A stretch of 24,242 bases of DNA. Origin: Cerioporus squamosus (taxonomy: Eukaryota > Basidiomycota > Agaricomycetes > Polyporales > Polyporaceae). Positions within the stretch are counted from its first letter, which is position 1. Each line of letters begins with the position of its first letter. Shown here one piece after another: positions 12,476 through 23,070 of the stretch. The translations under genes were made by a program, and so were the position numbers. Under the pieces are notes generated by a model. It saw nothing but the letters and a program-made list of their open reading frames with translations, was not told the DNA's origin and did not search any database. The stretch spans positions 1 to 24,242 of the forward strand of contig JABYQS010000413.1 of assembly GCA_022592435.1 (NCBI GenBank), written 5' to 3'.

Positions 12476-13041
12476 GGACGAAATACTGTTAGCATGCCAG
12501 TACCATACGGCGAGTACCATGTTGCCGTTATCCTGCGGATGAATTGCTATCCATCATGTCGAAATCAATTGTGCCCGTTATCTTGGAGTCTATGTACCGT
12601 GTAGTATGCAGACGGAATTCACCTACTAGGTATTCCTCCCAACCGCAGAAGCCTGCTGCTCGCCCGCTCCACGAAAGCTCAAGTAATCCTGCAACGACGC
12701 CCGCGCTGTCCTGGATCCGCTGCTGCCGCTCGTACAGAGCCTGCACGATCCTGCTTTCCCCTGCGACAAGTTCGTTCCGACCTGAGACCAGACCCTCTGA
12801 TGTGGTACGCGATTAAGTAGAACAGCCTGCTGTCTGAGTCTCTACGTTAGTGATTACGAGACGCTGCGTGGGGGCAACAGTGAATTTCGCTCTAGAGAAG
12901 AAATAAGCCCGGTGGTCGCAATGAGGTATTCGCCAGATTACTAACGATGGATCATCCAGAAAGGTACATTGCACGACGACTCGGATATACCATACACACC
13001 GTGACTATGCGAGGACGACGTACGAGTGGAGTGTCATCACC
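12476..13041. other. Intergenic between convergent kinase fragments and genes
   Basis: No coding region, repeat or RNA gene could be supported. It serves as the 3' flank for both the kinase fragment (+) and the FunK1 gene (-). Confidence 0.5.
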
Positions 13042-15846
13042 TCAAGAACGGCGACCCTTCCCCTTCCCCTTCTTCGCACCTGCTCCTGAGGGCTTGTTGC
13101 CATTCGACCGGTAGCGCTTGGTAGCTCGAGCCTCATCCTCATCCTCCTCGTCCTCGTCCTCCTCGACATCTCGTGCCAAAACGCGCTTCTGGCTAGACCC
13201 ACTAGCCGTCTTCGGCGGCAAAGCAAGCGACCTGGTCCTCATCGACCGCGTTTGCGCGCCCTGAGAGGCAGTGGTCGGAGGGGCATCGTGTTGCTCAGGT
13301 GTGACACGGTCCTTTGGATTATAATCCGCGCGCAGCTGGTCGGCAATCTTGTCCTCCTTCGGCCAATCGAGGCTGCCGTCGGTAATGAAGGAACCCAACA
13401 ACACAATGATACGATCGTGGTCCTCGAGCTTGAGTGCTTGCTTCCTCAGCCTGACGTCGTCCCACTTCTCGCCTGTGAGCACCTCCTCTTCCTGCTGTCG
13501 TTGCAGCAAGGGTTTCAAACGGTCCGCGACCCAGGCACTGATATAGTCGTCTGGCGCAGATGACGCTGAGATGGAAGAGCACATAACAGGACGCGTGGGG
13601 TTGGTAAGCAGTGTATATCGAGCTTCGAAGAGCTTGAGCAGAGCATCGAAGACCAAAGCGATAGGATGACGGCCTTCCTTGAGAGAACGGTTGACGATAG
13701 GTATGTAAGACGGACGGTAAATGTCGAGCTTCATGCCACCTGAGAGCATGATCCTGCTCGACATCACGGCCATCTGCTTGTGCTGCCCGCAGTAGTATTC
13801 CCCGAGGCCAACGCCCAGCTGAAAGCCGTCGAAGTAGTCGTGCACGAACTGCCCGACGTCCGGGCAGTTATGTGGGAGGAACCGGATGACGTAGAAGAGG
13901 AGGATGTGGAAGAACGCCTCCACTTCATCCGGGATACCGATAGTTGCAAAGGGGTTGTTGAGGAGGAAGGCGGACATGAATTGCCAGGTGCCCTAGTCAC
14001 CAGAGTCAGAGCCATGATGGGGTGCCGCTGGCAATGGAGTCACTTACGATACGACCCCGCTGCCGAGGCGCGTTTGGTGCGCTAGTACGTTCAGACAGCT
14101 CCCAATCGGTGAGGAGACCCACACGTTTCTGGACGAGTCGACCATCCACGATCTTCTCCTTGATTTGAATGAGCACGTTGCCGGCGCTGATGTCGCGGTG
14201 TATGACACCTTTCTTGTAGGCATCGCGGTGAGCTGTGAACATGGGTATTTTTTGTGAGTGTCCGGCTCGAAGCAAACACGACAGTACTCACCTTCAATGC
14301 ATGTGGCGAGGAGATAAATCAACTCCCTGGAGTTTTTGAACCGGCTCATGGACAGTCCCACCTCCTGCACGACGAGCCGGTAGTGACAGTGCTTCTTCAA
14401 TGGACAATCATCTCTGCCTGGATGATGCAACTTCCAGACCTCTTGCGAGTCTGTGACCTGGTCCTCGACGTCGCTGTGACAAACGAGGGTAGGGACTTTG
14501 TCGATCTTCTCCTCGTTCAAGTACCGCAGGACGTCACCCTCGCGCTCCATGCCGTCGTGATCGACCCTCCATGCGTCCTTCAGGTAGACAAACGGGCCGT
14601 TCGGCTTCGAACAGTCGATCGCCACGTAGCCGCGGGTACCACGACCAGCCAGCTCAGAAGAGGAGAAGTGGGGAGTGCCGACGAGGAAGCAGCGTTCACC
14701 CTCGTCATCGCGCGTTCGGATCTTGTACGTCTGCCCTGCCTTGAGCGACTCCGAGAAGAGGAGACGCGCGTGCTGGCCGAGCTCGATGGCAGTGCCTTTG
14801 GCGTACATGGGTTCCTCCGCGCGACGGCACATCAAGGCGTACTCGGTGCTGCGGCTGTCCACTTGTTCCACCGTCGGATCGTGACCACGTTGAGCTGCCG
14901 ACAGGTGACAGAGGCGCCAGAAGAAGCGACCCAGTATGCTCGGTTCTTCACGGTAGTTGAACTTCTTCGTAGCGATGATGCCTGAGTAATCCCAGCGAAG
15001 AATACGCGCCATATCCCCGAAGAGAATGACGCCGTACTGATGTTGGCGATGCTGGGAGTTAATGACGAGGGAGGCGTACGACAAAATCTGGCCGAGGTTG
15101 CTTTTACGCCTCTCTGACGAAGGTTGGAAATCCTCGGCGTCGTCGTCGAATGGATCGTCCTGGACAGACTCGGGTTTGCACTCGATGAACACCTCGACCG
15201 CGGACCATTTAGGTGGTTCCGTGGCTGCCGGAGCAGCGCACGCGGGATACAGAGCGAGGTCAGCGCGTTGCTTGGTCTTGTCGGCCGGGTCCGTCCTGTT
15301 GGCGGTCACGGCCACCGTGTAGCCCACTCCATCCCACGGCGACGCTTTGTTGTCCTCGTTATCAACCCCCTTAAGCCAACTCTTGAAGGTGGCCACCTAT
15401 TCAGCGCCATTTAAATATCAATAAGACCAGTCAGCCACGACTGAACCACGCACTGCTGCCTTAGCGTCTGCAGGTCTCTCAAGCCGGAGGGCACCAGACC
15501 ACTGCACGGTCGAGAGCACGTCGGGCTCCGGCTTGCCAGACGGAGGCGGAATATGCTTCTTCATAAAGAAGTCGTAGTCAACCACCAAGGTCTTGCCTTT
15601 CATTTTGAGTAGCCTCCTCAAGCTGGATCTTTCCAACGAGTTGTTGCGCGTGGAGGCGAAAGTGGTCGGGTCGAAGAGGGAGTACTAGTTCGAGTGAATC
15701 GGATTAGCCTGCGGCTGAGAGGCCGCAGCAGGCGGGCTCGTGTGAGGAGGGGTGGAGGGGTTTGGGAAATCAGCGGTTGGATGTGGTGGTGTCGAAGGTG
15801 CAGGACCTGTCGAGTCGTCGGGCGAGGTGATTGGTGGTTCAGCCAT
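13042..15846 (-). CDS. FunK1-type fungal protein kinase with an in-frame TAG near the N-terminus
   Basis: FunK1 kinases are a fungal group of Ser/Thr-kinase-like proteins whose substrates are mostly unknown. Exons on the minus strand: 15846-15454, 15396-14292, 14232-14048, 13992-13042. The sum, 2634 nt, is in frame. Visible parts are a Pro/Ser/Thr-rich N-terminus ([14 protein letters not shown]), then TAG at 15687-15685, then [17 protein letters not shown] and [14 protein letters not shown]. The kinase region has FVYLKDAWR (probable ATP-binding Lys), [13 protein letters not shown] (catalytic loop), LLTDWELSE (DWE in place of DFG) and [15 protein letters not shown]. The tail is acidic ([11 protein letters not shown]) then Lys/Gly/Arg-rich, suggesting nuclear localisation. 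A TATA-like element upstream favours the 15846 ATG. If the TAG is real, translation could only begin downstream, for example at ATG 15603, giving 796 residues. Confidence 0.82.
13132..13166. repeat. Low-complexity CTC/TCC tract encoding the acidic tail
   Basis: An impure trinucleotide tract (CTCATC, CTCGTC and similar) lies within the last exon of the FunK1 gene. Read on the minus strand it encodes the run of Glu and Asp residues before the basic C-terminus. Such tracts vary in length between strains. Confidence 0.7.
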
Positions 15847-15900
15847 GACGGTGGTGGTGGGAGAAGAAAGGAGACTGACCGGTTGACGCGCAGGTCACGG

Positions 15901-15909
15901 CCTTTTATG
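15901..15909 (-). promoter_or_regulatory. TATA-like element upstream of the FunK1 gene
   Basis: On the minus strand this reads CATAAAAGG, about 55 nt before the ATG at 15846. Its position suits a core promoter and supports the upstream start codon rather than the internal ATG at 15603. Confidence 0.4.
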
Positions 15910-16486
15910 CGCAGCGAACTCGTTATTGTTGCACGGATTTGGTAATCTAATCACGAGCCTGACACAACCGGGAGGGGTGGTGGGGGTGGTTAGGACAAAG
16001 TGAACAGTCAATAAGCGCCTTACGGAGGCGTGGGATGCACGTGGGCGTGTACCTCAGACGCCCGGGCACTTCGCTAGTACTGTGCCCATTGATATACCGC
16101 CAGACGAAAGACCACACTAGCAATACCAGTCGTTTGCGCGTCCCCATCTCTTTAGAGCAGTCGATTATGGCCCCATCCTGCTGCAGTGCCGACTACCCCG
16201 TCTTGACATCGAGACCTCTGGCTTTGGACGAAAGGGAGCTCGGACGTGAGCAACTCTCTCTAACCGCCAGAGGGCTCCGGACGGCATCCAGGGATGGTCG
16301 GTTCGATAGGGATGATGCCTACATAGGTGTGCGTTGTGGTCCAGTCTCGTGTGCGTCCTGGACGATGCGGGTGGTTGCGCCTTTCTTCACGAGGCTGAGC
16401 TACCCGGGACTAGTATGCATCGTACCTGCCAGTACGTATACTGTCAGGCGTCTTACCCGCATACTCGTACCAGGACTCGACCTTTG

Positions 16487-16660
16487 CGCAGCGCGCGTGC
16501 TTCCTAATTGCCCGCGTAGTACCTCATTCCGTCCGGCACCTCGAGATTTCGACGGTGAGATACGGCTGGAGGCTTCAAGTTGTCACAACAAGCTCATTGC
16601 CGTCAACAATTTCCCGGTAGTTGTCCATGGTTCCCGTATAATAAGTAGTCTGCGCGTTGG
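16487..16660 (+). pseudogene. Decayed fragment related to the unknown gene at 3157-4183
   Basis: Aligned by eye with about 3325-3510. Both contain TGCGCAGC at the start, TTGCCCG then a variant of CTCATTCC, and then GACGGTGAGATACGGCTGG against GACGGTGAGGTACGGTTGG. AAGCTCATTGCCGTC follows against AAGCTCATGGCCATCGCCGTC. The frame-equivalent reading keeps STVRYGWRL and then shifts and meets a stop. It therefore looks like a non-functional partial copy of the same family, in the same orientation, about 13 kb away. Confidence 0.6.
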
Positions 16661-16720
16661 TTATACTCTGCGCCAGGGCGGCCAAACAGCGACAACTTAA
16701 TCCTCAACCCTGGAGTCCTC

Positions 16721-18611
16721 TCACACAAGAGACTCCGCTTTGAGATCCTCGAGGCGGCTGCTCGCGACGCGTCCACCTTGAATGACCGCAAAGAGGTGAT
16801 CTTCGGGGTAGTCCAGGACGGTCACGTCGTCCAGCGGGTTAGCGTCGAGAACAAGCACATCTGCGTAACATCCTGGTGCTATCTTGCCAAGCTTTGGATC
16901 TCCCAGCATGATCGCTGCGAAAGAGGCAAAGGTCGGGCCCGGATTCAGAATTGGAAGCCGTACCCACACACCTGCGTTGGTCGTCGCATGTTTGAGGACC
17001 CGTGCTGAGGCGATAACAGAGCTGCGGACAGAGAACTGGGAGGAAGTAAGCTATGTTCGAATCGCTTTGTGGACCGTGACAGCACCGTCAAGACACATAC
17101 TTCTTCGGTCTGCAGCGCATGCATCGACGTGAGAAGGTCGGACCCACTGTGAATCACAGATCACTTCCCCAACGACGGCGTCGACGAATATAGTATGCAC
17201 TCACTAGCATATAGTAATCCCTGCGGCGTCAGCTATCTTCAACGCGTCGAGCCCACGCGCCATCACCTGCTCGTTCTTCACCTTTCCATCTGGTGGAAGG
17301 AAATCCTCCCATGGTGGTCGGACCATAATCCCGTAGCAAGAGAGAGTCGGAGTGAGGAAGACTCCCTTCGCCGCCATCCTTCGGAGGCTCGTCAGCGACA
17401 CTCTTGCAGAGAAGCTCTCCGCACAACGTACAGTTCTGCTGTTTCTCGGCTTATCAGGTTGCCGTGTTCGATGCCCTTGACCCCGTTGTCGATAGCATGA
17501 CGGACAGCAGCGTCGGTGTAGGCGTGCGCAGTTGCTGAGGCGGTGAGCTCAAGTTCAGACAATGGCGCTGGACTCCATGTCGACTGCGAATTCAACTCAC
17601 TATGTACGTTCCCCATCTGCGCGCACGTCGTCGTGATTGCTCGAATCTCTTCCGCAGTGAACTGGACGGATTCTATACTGTCCTGGAGAGGGTTAAATAA
17701 AGGATTGATCAGATTGACAGAAGATGAGATCTCACCGTGGGGGAAGCGACCCCGCCGCCGCACATGATTTTGATGAAGTCAGCGCCGCCTTTCAGGGTGT
17801 CCCGTGCGGCCTTCAGCACCTCGGGCACTCCGTCGCACGTACGACCGAGCGAGTGAGAATGGCCCCCGCAGCAACCAGTTCCAGCACCCTCGGAGCCGAA
17901 GTCAGCATGCCCACCTATGTACATCATTATGTGTACATCAGGGTGAGGGAGTTCATTCGTGTACGTTTACCGCACCTGTCTGCGACAATGCTTTTCCACA
18001 CTGGAAAATACGAGGGCCTGACACTAGACCTTCCGCAATGGCATTTGCGAGCGACTTGCTCGCGCCGCCTGCAAAGGGTGTGAGCAGTCATCACAAGCAT
18101 GTGAGGCACCACGAGCACCTGTATCACGAACGGTCGTGAATCCGCGGAGGAGCATTTCTGAACCATGGTCAGCCTCAATGCGCTAGCTGGAAGGAAAGCA
18201 GACCGACCTCGCAGAACATAGGTAGACCTCAGGTGAACGAGCTCCAATGTGGTCTGGGTTAGCTCGCCCATGGATTTGACTCCCGGCACGGCGGTGACGT
18301 GAACGTGGCAGTCGATGAGTCCTCTGATATCTTCCCACTCAGCATTGGCCCACAGTGTCCCGGTATATGCGAAGCACTTACGGGCAGAGGAATTTGCCAG
18401 CCAAGTCTACCTCCGCTAGCTGCGGCTCAATGAACTTAGACTCGGACGGGTTCAAGGAGGTGATCAATCCATCTCTCATAACCACATCCTGGTACCCAAC
18501 AAGCAGCCGAGACTGCGCTGGATCTACAACCCTCGCATTTCGGAGGATGATGCCGGGCGGACTTGCCCGCACCCATGGCTTAAGCCTGAGCTTCGGTAGG
18601 CTGGATTGCAT
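16721..18611 (-). CDS. Amidohydrolase (metal-dependent hydrolase, imidazolonepropionase/ochratoxinase-like)
   Basis: Binuclear-metal hydrolase of the amidohydrolase superfamily; such fungal enzymes cleave amide or peptide-like bonds, but the substrate is unknown here. Exons on the minus strand: 18611-18382, 18323-18208, 18157-18119, 18068-17976, 17914-17736, 17682-17608, 17547-17432, 17378-17205, 17146-17101, 17035-16972, 16914-16721. This gives 441 residues. All metal ligands are visible: DCHVHVT (H83, H85), FIKIMCGGG (K208, the carboxylated lysine), TAHAY (H252), GIEHGNLI (H272) and GSDLL (D344). The small beta-domain is formed by both ends (IILRNARVVDP and the C-terminal YADVLVLDANPLDD). 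The intron at 17607-17548 is a multiple of three without stops, so its retention would add 20 residues. No signal peptide is obvious, so a cytosolic enzyme is likely. The HVHVTAVPG wording recalls ochratoxinase-type enzymes, but substrate cannot be inferred. Confidence 0.9.
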
Positions 18612-19075
18612 GAACTGCACGTCAATGTTGCGGAAGGTGACGATACAAAGTACTTACAGAGACTCCCTCGTCTTCTCGGGTGGTCCAGGAAAGTGCGCCA
18701 TACAGATCGCAGCGTGGGCAGTTGGTAGAGAGTGCTCAAGGTGGGAGCGATAACTAATCAACCCGAAGTCAGCATCCTGATAATCATACACCACATGTGA
18801 GAATGAGATATGCTCACCTGATACCCTCCGACGCCAAACGGCCCGCCGTGGTAAACTTCAAGCTTCCACATTGAGCCACGACGTCGCGGCCGCCTGGCCT
18901 TAATCGGTCCTCACACGCCGCAGAAGAGATGACCTGGCGACAAAAGGGCCGGCGATGTGATTGCAAACAATATGGGACTAATAGATGGCGATACAATAAC
19001 GATAAATGACCTACAAATGCTGGAACACATCCGGAGGAGCTAGAGTCCGATATCATAGTAGCAAGAGGCGCATGT
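18612..19075 (-). promoter_or_regulatory. Upstream region of the amidohydrolase, with possible 5' UTR introns
   Basis: On the minus strand two intron-like segments occur: 18817-18754 (GTGAGC to GATTAG) and 18657-18615 (GTAAGT to GTGCAG). The second ends three bases before the ATG at 18611. The region between them cannot be joined in frame to the coding start without a stop, so they would be leader introns. They may instead be remnants of an older, longer N-terminus. The left end is the 3' flank of the TRK gene. Confidence 0.35.
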
Positions 19076-22000
19076 CTATGTCATGAGTGCACCTTTGTTG
19101 AGGTGCTCATCCACTATTTGATTAGTCCGTTCTTCCACCTTGCGCACGGTATCCGCGTGCACGATGCCCGTTTTCGGAACCGCGTCTCGTCCTCGTATGG
19201 GAGAGCCCTCTTGATCGGCGACGCCCGGCGGGGCCTGGGTGGTGCTGTCCCTTCCCGAGCGAGTGCTGAGGTCATCGAGACTATGTTCAGAGCCCTCGCT
19301 AGAGGTGGACGACTCCGAGAATACGAAGTCTCCGAACTCGTCGATCTCCATGCCGCGGCCGTCCTGTAGGCCTTCTTTGAACTCGTATGGCAGCATCACC
19401 GCACGGTCGATCGCGACGGGCAGGCCGCGGTGGCGACCACGCAACATGACCGCGCATATGATCAGCTTGGACAACGGACGAAGAGCGCCGGCGAAGGAGT
19501 AGTTGGCCTAGCGGAAGAGATCAGGATAGTGATCAACCTATGCCAACAGATCTTACTCACGGAAGGGAGGCCGAGACTCAGCCCAACCGTACCGTAGGCA
19601 GAGACGAGCTCGAACACTAGTCAACCATTTCAGGAGGACAAACGGTGCATATAATGGCCTAGACGTACCTATAGCGAATATGTTGAACCAGCTGCTATTA
19701 GCTTCGTCGTCGAGGCCGTCCCTCTGAAGTCAAGTCAACGCAAGTTCGGTCACATCTCCACGGGGTACATACCTCAATGATGCAGACCAGGAATAGCGCT
19801 AATCCCAGCCACCACATATCTAAGGGGTCGGTCAGTACGATCCTCCATAAGCCAGCGCCATAACATACCGAAAGAGAGCTGCTTCCGCGCATGCATGGCG
19901 AGATACCTTCCCCATACAGTAGCGCGGTTTCCGGTAGGGTTAAAGGCCTCTTCCTCCTCGGATTCCTCGTCATCGGTGAAAACTCCGAGAGATTTCTCTT
20001 CGTAGACGTTCGTGGACCGTACACTGTGTAGACATGAGGCGAAAACCCTGCATAACCTCATGGGAAGTCCTCACCTCATAGCAATGGGATCTATCGAGAC
20101 CAGTCAGCACAGAACGTGAACACGCTAGGATAGCTTGCTACTCACATACGCTGACGTACATCATGATGACATATAGAACTCTGTAAGGATAAGTTGAGTT
20201 AGACGTTGGCGGAACGAATACGAGATGTGGTGTCAACCACTCACTTCACAGCGGGAGCTAGAGCTGACAAAGCTACAGTGCCGAAGCCTGCGGCGCGAAC
20301 AGCAGTCGCTTGCAAGAGGCCGATGATGAAGCGCACACCGACAGGTATAGAGTTCATCGCAGGGTTGCCGATGTCTAGGACAAGGAAGAAGAACCAATCT
20401 GTAAAGCTAGTGACAGCAAAGGGTAAGGTCCCTCGGATGAACGCCAAGGAAATCCGAGTACTTACTTCAAAGCGAATAGCACAGTAAGGAGGAACCATGT
20501 CTGATGCGAGGGAAACAGGTATATGAAACAACGTCGTGGATGGTCTAGGAGGAAGTGTAGTGTCTCGTTGATACGAGAATGTCTTGGTACAAGTTTCGTG
20601 AGGATCCATCTGTGACCACACTATCAGCATATCTACGGGAGGAGATGCCAAAGAGCTCACATCTCGAATCGTAATCTTGTCGGCGAGAAGAACCTCAGTA
20701 AACATGAACTGCTGGAAGGCAGGACGAACTTACAGTACGGGCTGCGAAGATAAGCCATAGTTAGTTGCAGACATCTGGATATGTGAAACGCAGACGTACG
20801 AATGCAGTATTGCCGGCCAATATCAAGATAATCATAAATGCGATCATAGGATATGCTGTTTGGAACGGAACCATAGAAGTGTCGACGAGAGACATGCCGG
20901 TGTTTGTGTATGACGAGACGACCTGGAACGCAGAGAACCATGTAGAGGGTATTACCCTATGGAGCGCTGGTGGGACGAAATCGCTGTGCCATCGTGAAAT
21001 TGACATGTAGGGTGCGATCACGATGAACGCCAGCAGTTGAAGTCCTATATGGTACTGCACAAGAGGCGTCAACAAGAGCAACAGAAAGCAATAAGAGAGG
21101 ACTTACCCCAGCGACAATCCAGAGCAACGCCGTTAGGGCGCGGTATTCGACCCCTCCGAGCTCTTCTAGCTGTTCACGGGTGAGAGCTTGAAACACAGAG
21201 TTGCGACCGACCACCGCTTCAAAGGATATGTACGGGACTGCGCGAGTACCCGGGCCCACGGTGCCATGTTCCGAAGCGATCGTGCGTGTTCGCGGGATGG
21301 TAATTGTGCGCGTCAGCTTGCGCTCCAGCTGAGGAAACGCGCGTCCGAATAGCCTCGACAAGAGCTCGTGAGGCATCGGAAAGCCGCCAAACCCTCTGTG
21401 CATAGTGCGCCTCGGTAGATGTGGATGGGAAGTAGCAGTGGTGATCGTGCCAGACCGCGGAAGCGATGCGCCCCTGGATCGCGACGCGGTAGGACGCGAC
21501 ATCGTTGGCCTAGACATTGTTGGGCGCGACATTGTGGGACGCGACATCGTCGGACGTGACATGGACCCTGTGTGGCATGATGAACTTAGCTACGAGGTGT
21601 TTACGCCGTTGGCAGATAACGTACTGCGTCCACGCGGCGTCCCATACGCTGCTTCTTCCTCTCCGGGAGACTGAGGGATCGGGCTGAATCGCCGGTCCAA
21701 ACCTAATGCTTGCGGGGTCGCCGCAAACTCGACGGTTTGCGTACGGGCCATCTGGGGTCCTCTCGGTGGTCTGTTCATAGTTTGTGTGCGGAGAATCGGA
21801 GTAGCGTCTGGATAGCACATTTCCATAAGAGCACGGGCGATCATTAACTGCATTCACTCACTGATCACCGGGGACGTGGCGGAGCGTGGGGAGGTCTCCG
21901 TGAGCTGCGGTTCGCGACTGGAAAGGGTGCTTCTCAGCGTTAATATCGGCGTGCGTTGGCGTATAAGACGTACGGCTCCTGTTCTGGCGTCCCCGAGCGT

Positions 22001-23070
22001 TCCTTGTTCTCAACCTCTGTCGACTCGGTGTTCGCCCTTGAGCCTGACTCTCCTTCGTTCTCTTTCGCGTTCCCGTCAGGCGAGGCTGGGTTGCCGCCTC
22101 GCTGCTCGGACACGCCTTCGCTGATCCATCCGCTCGGGTCGACCAGCTTGGGAGCACCTTCAACCCGCCTGATCATATCCGGACGGAGCTGATAGCGTCC
22201 ACGATGTCCGACCTCCTGTACAGGGACGTCGCTGAGCGAACGCAGTCGAGCCTTCCACGGCAACCTGAACAGCTTCCACGCTCTTTTCCACCATGGCTCT
22301 ATCTTCACGTCTACGGGCATACGCGTCTCTCTAGCCGCCCGTCGTGCGAGCTCGGCCTCCACAATCCGCTGGAACTTCCGAGCGAAGAAACTCCTGCAAG
22401 GGTGTCACTTGGTGATGAGGCGAACACCGTATACCAATCATACCTTCGGATGTAGACCATCATCCACGAGACCACAACCTGAGTGATTCTCAGAATGACG
22501 TACGCAAACGATGCTAGCTCGGACCCACTCACCGGGCTTCCCAGGCACATCTGAATGAACAGCAGACCTTGCTGAAAGCCGGTCAGGCTGCTCAAGTCTA
22601 CGGTCGCCAGACCGCACACTGTCATCGCACTGACGCAATTGAAGAGGCAGTCTATGTAGGATATGTGGAATTCGCCATTGGCTGCGTAGAAGACTCCGGA
22701 GAATATGAGAGGAGTGAAGGTACTGGCGGTGTGCAGACGTCAGCGCAGTTCATTCATAACGTTCGAGGGGGAAAGAAAGAATGCGCAGAGGGTGGGGCAT
22801 GTTCATTCATCCATTTCACCAGCGATCCTCTCAATGATCCTCACGTTCTTGTCCCGTGGTATACCCAGCGACATCGGCTCCACCATCACCGACCAGACCT
22901 CCCCCCCACTACCTCCCGCCAGCTTACCGCGCCACTAAAGACAACGAGCTTGGAAGGACAACTCACAAGAACACGAGATGAACACGGTAGAAGTTGAGGT
23001 GCCTGAAGACATAGGACTTGAAGTTTCCGAGTCGACCTTTAAACGAGACGCGGTTGGGGAACGAAGGCAT
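19076..23070 (-). CDS. TRK1: TRK-type high-affinity potassium transporter, 19 exons
   Basis: Plasma-membrane K+ uptake system of fungi. Exons on the minus strand: 23070-22967, 22722-22533, 22478-22444, 22393-21970, 21917-21869, 21807-21625, 21567-21107, 21054-20800, 20741-20734, 20675-20661, 20609-20466, 20406-20245, 20180-20146, 20090-20075, 20023-19869, 19819-19773, 19723-19669, 19616-19561, 19507-19076. Phases agree throughout; 2826 nt, 941 residues. The four pore-loop glycines are visible: MTVCGL (G72), YTNTGMS (G535), RAAGFGT (G663) and SAYGTVG (G788). Other family blocks are LDHPRRCFIYLFPSHQTW and DWFFFLVLDIGNP. A long polar loop (~110-460) between the first and second pore units contains five MSRPT repeats. 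Helices flank each pore loop. The C-terminal cytoplasmic tail (from ~820) is acidic and serine-rich. The join at 21970/21917 is the least certain because its donor (GTCTTA) is weak. The start ATG fits the conserved HLNFYRVHLVFF opening. Confidence 0.93.
20075..20090 (-). other. 16-nt microexon of TRK
   Basis: Flanked by introns 20145-20091 and 20074-20024. It adds the residues joining YVSVY to SVRSTNVYEE (reading YPIAMSV across the junctions), which matches the family and keeps frame. Confidence 0.8.
20661..20741 (-). other. Two consecutive microexons of TRK (8 nt and 15 nt)
   Basis: Exon 20741-20734 (8 nt) and exon 20675-20661 (15 nt) lie between introns 20799-20742, 20733-20676 and 20660-20610. 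Each intron has a GT donor and AG acceptor; the first has a CTAAC branch site. Joined, the coding reads NTAF-PVL-LRFEI-WILTKLVP, the conserved TRK block after the second pore unit. Alternatives without these microexons break the frame or lose that block. Confidence 0.82.
21488..21562 (-). repeat. In-frame 15-bp minisatellite, five MSRPT units in the TRK loop
   Basis: Five imperfect copies of a 15-bp unit encode MSRPT repeated head to tail, followed by a degenerate sixth unit (ASRS). The units differ at third codon positions (for example TCG/TCA/TCT and CCG/CCC/CCA/CCT), so the peptide is better conserved than the DNA. It lies in the long cytoplasmic loop and offers Ser/Thr-Pro and Arg-rich sites. 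Confidence 0.85.

Larger units (their letters stand above)
15847..16720. other. Intergenic holding a gene relic
   Basis: The right-most ~60 bases before the FunK1 ATG are promoter-like. The rest shows no intact gene. A long open frame on the plus strand (16035-16700) is not convincing as protein. The segment 16487-16660 is related to the unknown gene at 3157-4183 and is listed separately. Confidence 0.55.

Noticed and set aside
14254..14985. 243-codon plus-strand frame opposite the FunK1 kinase
   Set aside because: The minus strand encodes the kinase in the same stretch, and the opposite frame has no recognisable features.
11757..15846. Kinase fragment and FunK1 gene as a tandem duplication
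   Set aside because: They lie on opposite strands and differ clearly in their matching C-lobe blocks, so a recent local duplication is unlikely.
16035..16700. 221-codon open frame on the plus strand starting with a true ATG
   Set aside because: It has no domain-like or conserved pattern, and it crosses the relic segment in a different frame from the family reading. Probably a chance open frame.
18814..19056. Minus-strand frame upstream of the amidohydrolase
   Set aside because: It cannot be spliced in frame to the amidohydrolase without meeting a stop, and it looks like leader or intergenic DNA.
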